Below, piece by piece: positions 32,389 through 43,833 of a DNA stretch of 64,000 nucleotides; the stretch's first letter is position 1, and the number at the start of each line of letters is the position of its first letter. The stretch spans positions 9,311,068-9,375,067 of the forward strand of contig NC_069108.1 of the NCBI RefSeq assembly GCF_947172395.1, read 5' to 3'. The notes under the pieces are model-generated. The model made no database searches and had not been told where the DNA came from. It worked only from the letters and a program-made list of their open reading frames with translations. The translations under genes and the position numbers were made by a program. The DNA is from Bicyclus anynana (taxonomy: Eukaryota; Arthropoda; Insecta; Lepidoptera; Nymphalidae).

Positions 32389-33334
32389 ATAATTTATATC
32401 GGCGCGTCACTATAATTTGCTGTTATGGCGGACAGAGGTAGGGCTAGAGTTACTAATGACAATACTTTTTTTTAAATTGGCGTTCCAATTTTGAATTATT
32501 TACACGTTTGTTAACGAAATACTAAGAATTTAAATAATAATAAGAATTTAAATAATAAGTAGGCATATAGATTATGTAAATGATTTCCTATTATTGGAGT
32601 CTCCGAGAACAATGGATGACGTCATTATAAAAAAAATCACATTAGCTCAGTACTTCAAGACGATCATTTCGCAATCAATTTGACAATTTAATCAATTTGC
32701 CAAACTTTCCAACTAATTTTTGTGTTAATTACACTTCTAAATTAATTAGAAATTACAAATCTTACCTTATAAGATGGTTTATCCATTGTAAAATCCAAAA
32801 TAATGCACAATACGACACTAATTACACATCACGTTGGTGAAATTTTACATTTTGTATGCATCTTTTGTAATTTAACCAAACATTGTACACATATCTGGCA
32901 CTATTTTTACACAAACACTATCGTAGGCAGGTATTTTTAAATTTTACGCACTAAAAACACTTTTTATCTACCTACGTAGGTACCTATCTCACTATAAAAT
33001 ATTTTTTTTGTTATTTTTGTTTATTTAGTCACAAATTTAAGTTGCGATAAGAATTATTTATATTTATTTTTATTTCGAACACATTTTATTCTATTATTCA
33101 CATATTTTAATAACAATTGTCCTACATTTTCATTTAATTAAACACAATAACAATAAAAATTAATTAACCGTTACAATTATTGGAACACGTACTCTCGTAT
33201 CTATGGATATGGCATAACTTTTTAATTGCTAAGATAACAGGCAAAGGTTCATCAACATAATGCCTAATGCCAATAATAAACAATAAAACAAAACGAATAT
33301 GGCGTAACTGGTGAGGTTTGACAAAAATAAGTAA

Positions 33335-33425
33335 AGTGCGGTGCGCGGGGCGGAGGGGGGGGCACACGGCGCGTCACACAACCATCGCGTCGGACCGCCG
33401 GCCCGTATCTGTGTGTATAGTATAT
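33335..33425. promoter_or_regulatory. CpG-rich patch, possible promoter or first exon
   Basis: GTGCGGTGCGCGGGGCGGAG, GGCGCGTCACACAACC and GTCGGACCGCCGGCCCG stand out in ~4 kb of AT-rich DNA with few repeats. No ORF or splice site settles its role. Confidence 0.3.
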
Positions 33426-33751
33426 CTCACCCTCTCACACTTGCGAACTAGTTTAGGGCTGTGATTATAATTTTAGATTACTTATTTTTGTTTTTTTTCT
33501 TTAATTATTATCCAAATCAGATGAAAAAATGCCACACTATGTAGCGGAAAAACAATTTTCTTTTACTAGCACACTAAGCAGTGCAATTAATAAGTCACTG
33601 TGGCGCTCGGAGACATATAAGTCAGGCTATATAAAACTATTTTATTAGAAAACAAAACCCCCTTAACCACATATTTAGGGATCAACAAAATAACACTTAA
33701 CAACGGACCATTGCAAATATACAATAAAAAGTACAACTGACCACAACTTAA

Positions 33752-34081
33752 AGTTATCAACCCATATTCGGCTCACTGCTAAGCTCGAGTCTCCTCTCAG
33801 AATGAGAGAGGTTAGGCCAATAGACCACCACGCTGGTCCACCTGCCACCTGCCATCCGCAGGTCCGATGCGGATTGGCAGAATTCACACACGCAGAGAAT
33901 TAAGAAAAATTTTTCGACGACGTTTTTCCCTCACTGTTTTGAGACACGTGATATTTAATTTCTTAAAATGCACACAACTGAAAAGTTGGAGGTGCATGCC
34001 CCGGACCGGATTCGTACCCACACCCTCCGGAATCGGAGGCAGAGGTCATATCCACTGGGCTATCACGGCACGGCACGGCTC
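33752..34081 (-). repeat. SINE-2, full-length with a small internal duplication
   Basis: Same layout as the other minus copy. Near 33838-33865 a short CCACCTGCCACCTGCCATCC stretch is extra. The head is followed by a doubled GGCACGGCAC. Confidence 0.8.
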
Positions 34082-34340
34082 TTTATATTAATATTAACTA
34101 GTAAGATAACCGGTCTTTGAATGATCGTCGATGTACATAAGACGATCGTTTACAAACATTCACTCTTATCTTACATTCTATAACATTCATTTATTCCTTC
34201 ATAGAACAAAGTTAAATAGTAAATGATTGTAAAAACAATAACGACATAACTAAATACATATAATTTAATTGAAATATTTGCCCTTGACACAATAAACTGC
34301 ATTAAAAACGTGTATTAACTTATATGTATAAATTAATTAT

Positions 34341-34517
34341 CTATACTAATATCATAAACAGGTAAAGTTTGTGAGGTTGCAGAGGATAATCTCTGAAACA
34401 AAACCGATTTTGAAAATTGTTTTACCACTAGATAGCCACGTTATATGAGAGTGTCATAGGCTATATTTTATTCTCGTACTCTCACGGGAACGGGAAACCG
34501 CAGGGCATCGGGTAGTG
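34341..34517 (+). mobile_element. Helitron-like element, GAGGTAAAG subfamily
   Basis: TCTATACTAATATCATAAAC to AACCGCAGGGCATCGGGTAG. Confidence 0.73.
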
Positions 34518-34874
34518 GTTATACAAATGCATATGAAATTGGGTTTTAGAATAATATTCAGCCTTACAAATAATAATCTTTGAACTCTTCAAACGTAGCA
34601 AATAATTAATGTTATAAAAAATCAAAACACACCTTTTTTAAGATTGGTTAAAATAATATTATCTATTTATAATAAAACCATCGAGTGCCAACCCTGAGGC
34701 CGCTCGACGTAAAGGCGCGCTCACAATGCCGCGTCTTTTTTGTAAAATATTTGACATTCAAAAACTGTTATGGACAAAAAATGTTTAGTAATGTAGCGAT
34801 AATGGTATGTACCATATACCATGTACCGTGGGATGATACATTGGTTCTCAAACTTTAAATATCTATCACACTAT

Positions 34875-35099
34875 AACACTAATATTATAAAGGCGAAAGT
34901 TTGTGTGTAAGTGTGTAAGTATGTTTGTTCCTCTTTTACGCTGCGGCTACTGAAGTGATTTGGCTGAAATCTGAAATGGAAAAAGATCTTACTCTGGATT
35001 AACACATAGGCTACTTTTCTTCCCGGAAAAATCCATGGTTCCCGCGGGATTTGTGAAAAACTGAATTCCACGCAGACGAAGTCGCGGGCATCCGCTAGT
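34875..35099 (+). mobile_element. Helitron-like element, GTCGCGG family, full-length
   Basis: AACACTAATATTATAAAGGC to GTCGCGGGCATCCGCTAG. A GTGTGTAAGT duplication is near the start. Confidence 0.78.
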
Positions 35100-35212
35100 A
35101 ATTTATATTGGATAACATGTTTGTTGTTTAGCTGTATGCGTAAATATCAGTAACTACTTATTACAATTTAAAAAAAAAATTGTGTTGGATTAGTCCTACT
35201 TCCTTCCTGCTA

Positions 35213-35577
35213 TCCTACTAATATTATAAACGCTACTAATATTATAAATGTTTGTTTGGATGTTTGTTACTTTTTAACACCGCTACTACTGATGTGATTT
35301 GGCTGAAATTTGGAATGGAAATAGATTTTTCTCTAGATTAACACATAGGCTACTTTTTATCCCGAAAAAATCCATGGTATCCCGAGATTTGCGAAAACTG
35401 ATGATTTTGATGGTGTGAATTGTATTTACTCTTTCACGCCTCGACTACTGAACCGATGTTTATTATAGCCTGGATTAACTCATAGGCTACTTTTTATCCA
35501 TGATGATGAAATCCATGATTCCCGAGGGATTTGTGAAAAACTAAATTCCACGCGGACGAAGTCGCGGGCGTCCGATA
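35213..35577 (+). mobile_element. Two overlapping Helitron-like copies, GTCGCGG family
   Basis: TCCTACTAATATTATAAACG is repeated at once by CTACTAATATTATAAATG. A second body (GGATTAACTCATAGGCTACT) follows the first, and the unit ends GAAGTCGCGGGCGTCCG. The pattern is an end-to-end partial duplication. Confidence 0.68.
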
Positions 35578-35856
35578 CCTTTATAACTTCTACCTCTGAC
35601 AAATAGGAGCATGTCATCAAAAAAAATAAGTAGCAAAACGGGAAATTAATGAATCCAACTGATTTGTTCCCAACAAATGCACTCAAAAGTGCATTTGTTG
35701 CGAATAAATCAGATTTGATGGAATAGTTCCGTTTTAGAAGTTCTAAATTGGTTTCTAGGCGAAAGATATCACAAGCGTCTGCTAGTGTAATTATATTCGT
35801 AGATAATTTAACAATAATCAAATTAATTGACCATAATCAATCTTTAAAAATGAAGG

Positions 35857-36013
35857 TACCTGTTCCCGTAGGAGTACGGGGATAATATATAGCCTATAGC
35901 CTTCCTCGATAAATGGGCTATCGAACACTGAAATAATTTTTCTAATCGGACCAGTAGTTCCTGTGAATAGCGCGTTCAAACAAACTCTTCAGCTTTATAA
36001 TATTAGTATAGAT
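35857..36013 (-). mobile_element. LEP1-like Helitron, 3'-truncated
   Basis: Reverse complement starts ATCTATACTAATATTATAAA and ends inside the GGGAACAGG block, so the CTAG terminus is lost. Confidence 0.78.
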
Positions 36014-36062
36014 GTCAAACCTTAGGTTATATAATCTCCATCACATCATATAAAAAATTTAA

Positions 36063-36545
36063 AATTATGACTAGTCCTTGTCTGTATATATATATGAAAT
36101 TGTTGTATTCATCAAATCAAATGAAAACCTTTTCATATTCTCTAACAATTCTAGAAGACCAAATAAAATTAATTACATAAAACATTCATCTGCGCAATTT
36201 AATAAAAGTATTTTGCATATGGCGCCAAAAATCTATAACAACTTGCCACAACAGCTGTCAACCAGAAGCATAAGCAAACCTACACTTAAAGAAAATCTTA
36301 AAAGTTTCTAATAGAAAAATGTAACTACTCCATAAAAGAGTACTTTGCTGATGCTTCAAAAAAATAGTATTAATTATATTTCTTTTTAACTTAATGTCAT
36401 TTTATTTTTAATTTAATTAATTAAACAATAAACATTTGTATATGTTTATTAATGGTGAAACATTGTTACCTAATACATAAGAACATCTTTGTATAACTAA
36501 TTGTTATGTTTCTTGCAAATAAATGATTCTTATTCTTATTCTTAT
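36063..36545 (+). pseudogene. LINE 3' end: ORF2 C-terminus, 3' UTR and tail
   Basis: Translation includes KSILHMAPKIYNNLPQQL and KENLKSF, the conserved C-terminal block of Jockey/CR1-type reverse transcriptases, ending at a TAA near 36311. A ~220-bp 3' UTR follows, ending TTGCAAATAAATGATTC and a (TTCTTA)n tail near 36545. It is 5'-truncated at about 36063; the first ~15 codons are not recognisable. Confidence 0.72.
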
Positions 36546-36805
36546 CATACATACATCACATATTTTTAATGAGTTATAATTTACCTTTATTGAAGGTGGT
36601 TAAAAACCAATAAACAATACGCTGCCAGTGTGACCGCGGCCTTACAATCCACACACAAACGTGTCTATATATACATATACAGTAAGACTATAATTTTGGT
36701 TGTTTGTAGACTGTTTTAAATTCTCATAACATACTACGCTTTGCGCGCGAACTTGTCTGTTTTGATACTAATAATAATAAGTTGTGCATTGCAGTGAGTA
36801 AATAT

Positions 36806-37320
36806 AACATACCTATATCAGTGCAGTAGGACAAAACCACAGAGTAGAGATTAATACAGAATGAGTCTTTACTAGCCGACCACCCATCCATCTTACGGTG
36901 CAAGAGCGACCCATAAAAAAAAAGCAAACGTCACGCATCTCCTTCACATCCGCATTTATACAAACTTTTTCCTTATCTTGTATTTCAAAATTTACCACCA
37001 ACAATAATTACGTAAATATGTATAACATACCTACTATCAGTGCAGTGGGTCAAAACTACAGAGAATGATACAGAATGAGTTCTTACTAGTGCAGTGAAGC
37101 CGGTGCATCCCATAAAAAAACAAAAGTCACGCGTCTCCTTGACATAAAAAAAAATAAAAAATTTAAAATTTAACACTAACAACAATTACGTAAATTAATA
37201 TAATAAATAATCAATAATTACCAATAAAAAAAATACTACATCTTATTTATTTAGTTTTTGTGAACAGTTTTTAAAATATTTAAAAACATAAGACGCCATT
37301 TTTCTTGAATAATATTGAAA
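36806..37320. repeat. repeat G copy 1 with tandem 5' units
   Basis: Two diverged ~200-bp direct units (36806-37020 and 37021-37200) share ATCAGTGCAGT, CAGAATGAGT and GTCACGC(A/G)TCTCCTT. They are followed by AATCAATAATTACCAATAAA and AAGACGCCATTTTTCTTGAA. Confidence 0.68.
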
Positions 37321-38024
37321 ATTACTGACGCGATGGTTCAAGTCGTACTGACTCGGGAATGTATTACTTTTGAACTTCGTATTTGGAGCGGCTACGACAT
37401 CGTCGTGATCCGTACGCTCCATCTGTGTAATATTGATTCATCTGTGTTTACCACCATAACTTCAAAAAAATATAATTACTTATACTCATTTATGGACCGT
37501 GTACTAATCAATTTGAATAAAAAGTTTATATTTCGAAAAATAAATAAAATCAATGAATTTTGAGTTCAAAATTAAAATTGGTTACAAATCCTGAGCATAT
37601 AATCAGGTTTATTTTTTTGCAATGATAAAACCCTTAGGCATTGAACATTAGCTTTAGCGTTCTTTGTTCTATGGACACCCTAAAATAAGGAACATTGTTG
37701 CAGTTCCTTTCTAAAATAGACCATAATTACATAGAAATAAAGTCCCAATTCATATGACAACGTTTGTAAAAGACAGAAATGCCACAGTACTTTAGATGTC
37801 ATTGCACTTTTGATTTTAATACATTAACATTTAGGTGTATTTTCAAATAATTTGTAAATCCACGACTATCCTTAGAGCTCATAACTGGAAATGGCTAATT
37901 ATTCAAATTAAGACTTTATTGTTTAGCAGTAAGATTTATTATCAAATAATTTAAATTACACTACCAACTACCATTGCTATGTTTGTCTGTCTATCTGTTT
38001 GATCAACTACTAAATCTATACTGA
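37321..38024. other. gene-free AT-rich DNA
   Basis: Follows repeat G; nothing recognised. Confidence 0.45.
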
Positions 38025-38196
38025 TCTATACTAATATTATAAAGCTGAAGAGTTTGTTTGTTTGTTTGATTGAAAGCGGTAAAATTCTTTCAGTGTTAGA
38101 TAGCCCATTTATCGAGGAAGGCTATAGGCTATATATTTTCCCCGTATTCCTACGGGAACGGGAACCACGCGGGTAAAGCCGCGCGGCGTCAGCTAG
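38025..38196 (+). mobile_element. LEP1-like Helitron with internal deletion
   Basis: TC start after A, ends GGCGTCAGCTAG before T. About 35 bp of the usual body (CTCAGGAACTACTGGTCC) is missing. Confidence 0.82.
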
Positions 38197-38319
38197 TAAT
38201 TTTATAAGCGACTTTCACTGAGAGATTTTTGGACCATTTAAGCATTTAAATGGCTAACACTTTATTAAAACAAAAGTCAAATATATATTTTAATTTTAAA
38301 TTCGCCAAAATAGTCTCGC

Positions 38320-38500
38320 AAGTGTGTTGTTGACACTCCCATGATATGCGGGCGACGGGGGGAAAGACTGCGCGGGTGTGAAATCGTGCGTGAGGGGAAG
38401 TGATGTGCATCAGTCGTCAGTTTTTCATTCATCGCTACACGCCCCCCGGCCCGCGCGGAACATCGGGAGTGTTAGGAACGAAGTTGCCAAGCTATACTCA
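38320..38500. repeat. CpG-rich dispersed repeat, copy 2
   Basis: TGCGGGCGACGGGGGGAAAG, TGAGGGGAAGTGATGTGCAT and GAAGTTGCCAAGCTATAC. Has an extra ACGCCCCCCGGCCCGCGCGG block. Confidence 0.65.
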
Positions 38501-38616
38501 ATCTCATACTTAATTTTTAATTTTCTCTTATTTCATTCTTGATTTTTAGTTTTTACTTATATTGTTTCAAATTTTCTTTATTAAAATTATCATACTAAGA
38601 TAATTACAAAAAAATG

Positions 38617-38728
38617 TCTTTTAGCACTATAAACCAGGTTATTTGTGAGTGTCCCAGCTATATATATTATCCCCTTATTCTCACAGGAACGGGAACTACG
38701 CGGGTGAAACCGCAAGGCGTTGGCTGGT
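38617..38728 (+). mobile_element. Helitron-like 3' half
   Basis: TTATTTGTGAGTGTCCCAGC to GGGTGAAACCGCAAGGCGTT; 5'-truncated. Confidence 0.66.
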
Positions 38729-39878
38729 CACTGATATAGTTTTGAATGTTATTTTGGAAATTAGGGATAATGTAAACAATAATATTTAATAAATTATGGG
38801 CAGTTAAATATAACTTTTAAATCAAACACAATAAAACAAAAAACTACCTAATGTGCGCCGATGGTACGCACACAAACAGAACGGTGTTCCTTTTTCAAAT
38901 AATCTCACAAAACACGACATACAAAATTAAACCCTATTCGTATATAGCAAAAAGTTATTTTTTCTTTAACAATCCTGTTATTAACACTCATAGATAAATA
39001 TATTCTATACATCAAAAATAGAGTAAAGTCATACAATTTTAAACCTAATTTTTATAGCTATAAAGTTGATTTTCTATTACCATAATTTCTTACACTTATA
39101 AATACAGTATACATCAAAAATGGGGTACTGTTTTTTTGTTCGCAACAAAAAAAAACAAAACTTGTCACTAAAAAAAAGTTGCCGATAGATTAGATGGTGA
39201 AACGTTAAATTAATTTATTTTCTATTTATAGTCATAGTGCAGTGCTTATATTAGGTATTTTGTAATGGAAATTACAATATTAGAAATTACAATGGGTTAA
39301 AATACTTATATCATGGCCGCGACTTCGGTCATGTGAGTTTAAATTATTATTATTCAAAATTCTCGCAAATGCTATATTTATGTACTTTTAATATGTATAA
39401 ATTTAATTAAATTATATTATAATGTGTACTGCGTGTAGGTATTTATAAATTTCGAGTTTATAACATTCAGGGTTCCCAACTCAGGGGTTATCCCCCCAGA
39501 TTTTTTTAGGGGTCTGAAATGTTTAGGGGTATTTTCAGGGATTTTTTGACTCTTTAATATTTTTAAATTGATAATATAATTTTATTAATTTATTTCTTGA
39601 CTTAGCGACTTAATCGTTAAGTATGATTTCAAAAAATCTGAATCTTCAGATAAAGACGTAATATTTTGTCTAAATATAGACTTTTGAAACATATAGCATA
39701 TTATTTCTAAATTATTATGAATTTATATTTTTAGGGGGACAACTCAATAATTAAGACGTTTTTAGGGGTTTTAGACACAAACTTTAGGGATAAATATTTT
39801 GGAGAGTTGGTAACACTGATTAACATTAGTAGATTGTTCGCACTAGAGGAGGCTTGTGAAACTATCATAATAATTTAA
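38729..39878. other. gene-free AT-rich DNA
   Basis: 39470-39830 has inverted flanks (TTCAGGGTTCCCAACTCAGG and GGAGAGTTGGTAACACTG) that hint at an unnamed TIR element with AGGGG-rich ends. Confidence 0.4.
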
Positions 39879-40050
39879 AAGCCTCAATAGCTCAACGGTA
39901 AGAGCGATCGGACTCATCACCGAGGGGTGGTGGTTCGATCCCCGCCCCGTTGGTCTATTGTCGTACCCACTCCTAATACAGATTTTCCCGACTAGTTGGA
40001 GGGGAAGGGAATATTGGTGATATTATAAAAAATATGGCAAATTAAAACAA
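39879..40050 (+). repeat. SINE-3 (tRNA-derived)
   Basis: AGCTCAACGGTAAGAGCGAT and GGTTCGATCCCCGCCCCGTT, then TTGTCGTACCCACTCCTAAT and TTGGAGGGGAAGGGAATATT as in the copy at 1137. A decayed relative may lie at 28705-28830. Confidence 0.78.
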
Positions 40051-40276
40051 TATTTAAAATTGTATTTTATAAACCAAATAAATTATTAAATTATTAACAA
40101 ATTGAATGAATCTGCAACTTTATCCGCGTGGAATTACCTAATTTATTTTGAAATAGAAATATTAGTGTATTTTAGTATATCCAATTACATAACCACTTAG
40201 CTCTAAAACCCATGTCATTGTTTCCAAGAATATACTGACTGACTGACTGACTGACAAAGATACCTTAAAAATACTA

Positions 40277-40447
40277 ACCAACGCTCCGCGGTTTCACCCG
40301 CGCAGTTACAGTACCCGTGAGAATATGGGGATAAAAACAGCCAATGACACTCACAAATAACGTGGTTTTTTAGTGGTAATTTTTTTTAAACCGGTTCAGT
40401 ACATCCTGAGATTATGATCTGCAATACCACAAACTTTACCTCTTTAT
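40277..40447 (-). mobile_element. Helitron-like element, GAGGTAAAG subfamily
   Basis: ACCAACGCTCCGCGGTTTCA at the 3' side and CCACAAACTTTACCTCTTTA at the 5' side. Confidence 0.7.
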
Positions 40448-40842
40448 ATACCTCTTTATGTCAGTCTCTGCATCAGTGCGTACAGACATACAGTTTTCAA
40501 TCGAGTTAATCGCGTTAATATTAAATGAAAAGAAAACAAAGTATCGCACGCAGTGTGGAGTCGCCCTAAACAGCAATTTCTAGCAAATGGATACGGCACG
40601 CCGTCGGACCACACTACGCGATTTTGTTTTTTATATATTATTATTTAAAAATTCATTTAAAAAAAAGGACAATCTTTTTTAACCGACTTACAAAAAGGAG
40701 GAGGTTCTACGTTGTATTAAATTATTGTCTCAATTGACAATGTTATAAAATTATTGTCACAACTAGCAAACTATAATGTAGTCGGCGTATCTTTTGACCT
40801 TTGAATTGGACATTAATCTTTTGGAAATTGCTTTGTTTTACA

Positions 40843-41035
40843 CCAGCTGACGCCGTGTGGTTTCACCCGCGTGGTTCCCGTTTCCGTAGGAAAACAGGGA
40901 TAATATATAGCCTATAGCCTTCCTTAATAAATGGGTTATCTAACATTGAAAGAATTTTTGAAATCGGAACAGTAATTCCTGAGATTAGCGCGTTCAATCA
41001 AATGACAAACTCTTCAGCTTTGTATATTAGTATTG
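40843..41035 (-). mobile_element. LEP1-like Helitron
   Basis: Reverse complement of the family, with CAGCTGACGCCGTGTGGTTT at its 3' side and TCAGCTTTGTATATTAGTAT at its 5' side. Confidence 0.77.
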
Positions 41036-41299
41036 ATATAGATATAGATTATTTGTTTAAAATTTCTTCTAAAGAAATCCATTTCTACTTATAGATTAGG
41101 ACAGGAAAACTAGTACAAATCAAATCTACAAGTAACATGGTAAATCATTCAATATTGTGCGTACCAACTTACATAAATAAATAAAAAAAAAATGTATAAT
41201 GATTAGTTAAAAACTTAAAAACGTCACGATCTGCTTGTGTAAATAATGATTACTTAAAAACTCAAACACGTCACGGTCTGCTAGTGTAAGTATAGATAA

Positions 41300-41495
41300 C
41301 TAGCTGACGCCGCGCGGTTTCACCCGCGTGGTTCCCGTTCCCGTAGGAATATGAGGATAAATTATAGCCTATAGCCTTCCTCGATAAATGGGCTATCTAA
41401 CACTGAAAGAATTTTTCAAATCGGATCAGTAGTTCATAAGATTAGCGGGTTCAAACAAACAAACAAACTCTTCAGCTTTATAATATTAGTATAGA
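41300..41495 (-). mobile_element. LEP1-like Helitron, intact ends
   Basis: CTAGCTGACGCCGCGCGGTT at the left is the complement of the 3' end; the right edge is the complement of TCTATACTAATATT. The outside bases fit A/T insertion. Confidence 0.83.
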
Positions 41496-41654
41496 TAGAT
41501 GTATTTTAGGGGTATTAGTAAAAAGTCGCGTAGTGTGTCTGCACTGACCTGACGCTCGCTTCTTTCAGTCGAACGGCGCGCTCACACGGGGGAGATATTT
41601 ACATAAAAATCAAATCAAAGTAAGCACATGTAATTCATTTCAAGCTGGCTTATA

Positions 41655-41816
41655 TACTACACTACGCGCGGATTCACCTGCGTAGTTCCCGTTCCCGTGA
41701 GGATATGGGGATAAAATATAGCCTATGACACTCACAGATAACGGTGACTTTCTAGTGTAGTAAGATAATTTTCAAAATCGGTTTACTAGATTATCCCAAA
41801 CTTTAACTCTTTATAA
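41655..41816 (-). mobile_element. Helitron-like element, interrupted at its 5' end by another Helitron
   Basis: GCGCGGATTCACCTGCGTAG to CTTTAACTCTTTATAA. The expected start (complement of CTATACTAATATTATAAAG) is cut at 41816 by the next element. Confidence 0.7.
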
Positions 41817-42050
41817 TCTAATATATAAAATTTTCGTGTCACAGTTTTCGTTGCCATACTCCTCCGAAACGGCTTGACCGATTTTGATGAAATTTTTTGT
41901 GCTTATCCGGTATCTATGAGAATAGGCCAACATCTATTTTTCAAACCCCTAAACCCTAGGGGTAGGGTAGGGGTTCGGTAGGAATAGTGTAGTGTAGGGA
42001 TAGAGAAGAAGTGCACATGAGTCGAAGCGAAGCTTGAAAGGGTGAGCTAG
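41817..42050 (+). mobile_element. Helitron of a second family, containing a GGGGTAGGG stretch
   Basis: Starts TCTAATATATAAAATTTTCG after A and ends GGGTGAGCTAG before T. It has the body CGAAACGGCTTGACCGATTT and a short G-rich run GGGGTAGGGTAGGGG near 41961, the same motif that is expanded at 13920-14335. Confidence 0.78.
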
Positions 42051-42065
42051 TATTTGTATATATTC

Positions 42066-42254
42066 CGTCGTAGGCCCAATGTTTAGTTTGTGGCTTTGGG
42101 TTCGACTCCTGGGTCAGTAAAAATTTTCAGCCCGAAGTTTGGGATGTTACCCCTTGTGCCTCGGGGAGCATGTTAAGCCAACGTCTCGATCATTATCATT
42201 AACACCTGATAGCGGCCGTTATAGAAACATCCCGCCAACCAGCATTGTAGCAGC
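42066..42254 (+). repeat. SINE (third tRNA-derived type), 5' half
   Basis: Has a B-box-like GGGTTCGACTCC at ~42107 and the body motifs TTGTGCCTCGGGGAGCA and ATTATCATTAACACCTGATA. The 3' body (CCGCCAACCAGCATT) is cut by the LINE. A related degraded copy is at 3440-3575. Confidence 0.72.
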
Positions 42255-43833
42255 AAGTCTTGCATTTGAAAATAATCATCCAGACATGCTCTTTGGTACA
42301 CTTTTCAAGACAATAGACAGAGAGTTTAGTAAAATTTTTAACTTTAAACGCATTAATGCTAGCCAAAAATTAAAGTTTAGCGAATGGGCTACTGTAGGCA
42401 TTTACAAAAGTAGAGACAAACTGTACGAGTTGTACGAGGAAAAACAATATACTCAAACGCGAACTTATTTAGATTATGTCAAAAGTTACTCAAAAATTTT
42501 CAAACGTGTTTGTATTCTTGCGAAATCGTTACACATCAAACAGAAAATAATTGAGTCTGAGAACAAGATACAAACCACCTGGAATATAATTAATAGAGAA
42601 TCAGGAAAAATCAAACCGCGGGATATCAGTTTTGAATTAATTGTCAATGACAAAAAGGTAAACACTGATATCGAGGTTGTTAATGCCTTTGAAGATTTTT
42701 TCCAGAATGTTCCTATCTTGTTAACTGATTCACTAGATTCGTCTGCTACGGAAGCCCAGAGACTATTAAGAGGCAATGTTAAAGAGTGCAACGTTCTTTT
42801 TGAATTTCACCACATAACCGTATCAGACATTAAAAAATCTTTCAATTTGTTAAAATTAAAAAGAACCGGAGATCTGTGGGGCATGTCAGTGAAAGTAATA
42901 TCTAATATAATTGATGTAATTGCTCCCCACTTAGCCATTATTTTTAATGAATGTGTGGACTTAGGTATTTTTCCGAACCTAATGAAGCATGGCAAATTGA
43001 TACCACTTTTTAAATCAGGAGACAAATCAGATCTTAATAATTATAGACCGATTACAATATTGCCAACACTTAGCAAGGTCTTTGAAAAAATCATATTAAA
43101 TCAACTTTTATGTCATTTTAATTTAAATAACTTGTTTCATCCTGAACAGTATGGTTTTACAAAAGGTCGCAATACAACTGATGCAGGGGCTAAACTTTTA
43201 AAACATATTTATGAAGCATGGGAAGGTTCTAAGAATGCTATTGGTGTGTTCTGTGATCTGTCCAAGGCGTTCGATTGTGTTGACCATAACACCCTTCTAC
43301 TCAAGTTAAGCCACTATGGCATCAAAAGTGTTGCACTCGATCTCATTGCCTCTTATCTCAGTGATAGAACGCAGAAGGTATGCATAAATGATATAAAGTC
43401 GCACGGTTCCACTACCATAATGGGCGTCCCACAGGGTTCAATTCTGGGTCCTTTTCTATTTTTAGTGTACATAAACGATTTACCATACCATGTCAGCGGC
43501 ATATGTGAGATTGTACTGTTTGCTGATGACACATCCTTAATTTTTAAGTCCGACAGAAATAAAGATAACTCTGACGACGTAAACCGTGCCATATCGCATG
43601 TGTCGCATTGGTTCACTGCAAATAATCTACTTTTGAATGCCAAGAAAACTAAATGTATTGAGTTTTCATTGCCAAATGTTAAAAAATTAGATAAGTCTAT
43701 AATGATCGATGGTGAAACACTGGAAATGGAGAGTTCCACAGTTTTCCTGGGAGTGACCTTGGATTGTAAACTTCAGTGGGGTGCTCATATAGAAAAACTG
43801 TCTGGTAAATTAGCTCAGCGGCATTTGCCGTGA
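42139..43833 (+). CDS. non-LTR retrotransposon reverse transcriptase (Jockey/CR1-type), 5'-truncated
   Basis: A 564-residue open frame. The first ~38 residues are translated SINE sequence, because the LINE starts near 42255; the real retrotransposon protein therefore begins around residue 39 and has lost its endonuclease domain. The reverse-transcriptase domain starts near residue 287 (LIPLFKSGDKS, NNYRPI). Motif A is DLSKAFD with catalytic Asp373, motif B is VPQGS at 430-434 and motif C is FADD with Asp463 and Asp464, so all catalytic acids are present. The protein would copy element RNA at a nicked target. The frame ends early at 43833 because of a 1-bp indel near 43808-43820; the true C-terminus continues in frame 3. 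The FADD box and VPQGSILGP motif fit the CR1/L2/Daphne group; the exact clade is not assigned. Non-functional as it stands. Confidence 0.85.
   Translation: MGCYPLCLGEHVKPTSRSLSLTPDSGRYRNIPPTSIVAASLAFENNHPDMLFGTLFKTIDREFSKIFNFKRINASQKLKFSEWATVGIYKSRDKLYELYEEKQYTQTRTYLDYVKSYSKIFKRVCILAKSLHIKQKIIESENKIQTTWNIINRESGKIKPRDISFELIVNDKKVNTDIEVVNAFEDFFQNVPILLTDSLDSSATEAQRLLRGNVKECNVLFEFHHITVSDIKKSFNLLKLKRTGDLWGMSVKVISNIIDVIAPHLAIIFNECVDLGIFPNLMKHGKLIPLFKSGDKSDLNNYRPITILPTLSKVFEKIILNQLLCHFNLNNLFHPEQYGFTKGRNTTDAGAKLLKHIYEAWEGSKNAIGVFCDLSKAFDCVDHNTLLLKLSHYGIKSVALDLIASYLSDRTQKVCINDIKSHGSTTIMGVPQGSILGPFLFLVYINDLPYHVSGICEIVLFADDTSLIFKSDRNKDNSDDVNRAISHVSHWFTANNLLLNAKKTKCIEFSLPNVKKLDKSIMIDGETLEMESSTVFLGVTLDCKLQWGAHIEKLSGKLAQRHLP

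Larger units (their letters stand above)
29101..33334. other. mostly unique AT-rich DNA
   Basis: The longest stretch with few recognised repeats: a Helitron end scrap at 31292-31350, palindromes near 32.0 and 32.4 kb, and isolated open frames (30632..30399 and 31332..30988, minus) without motifs. It may be regulatory or intronic DNA of a nearby gene. Confidence 0.4.

Noticed and set aside
36724..37185. Series of similar short minus-strand ORFs
   Set aside because: Their similarity reflects the duplicated repeat G unit; frames shift between copies.
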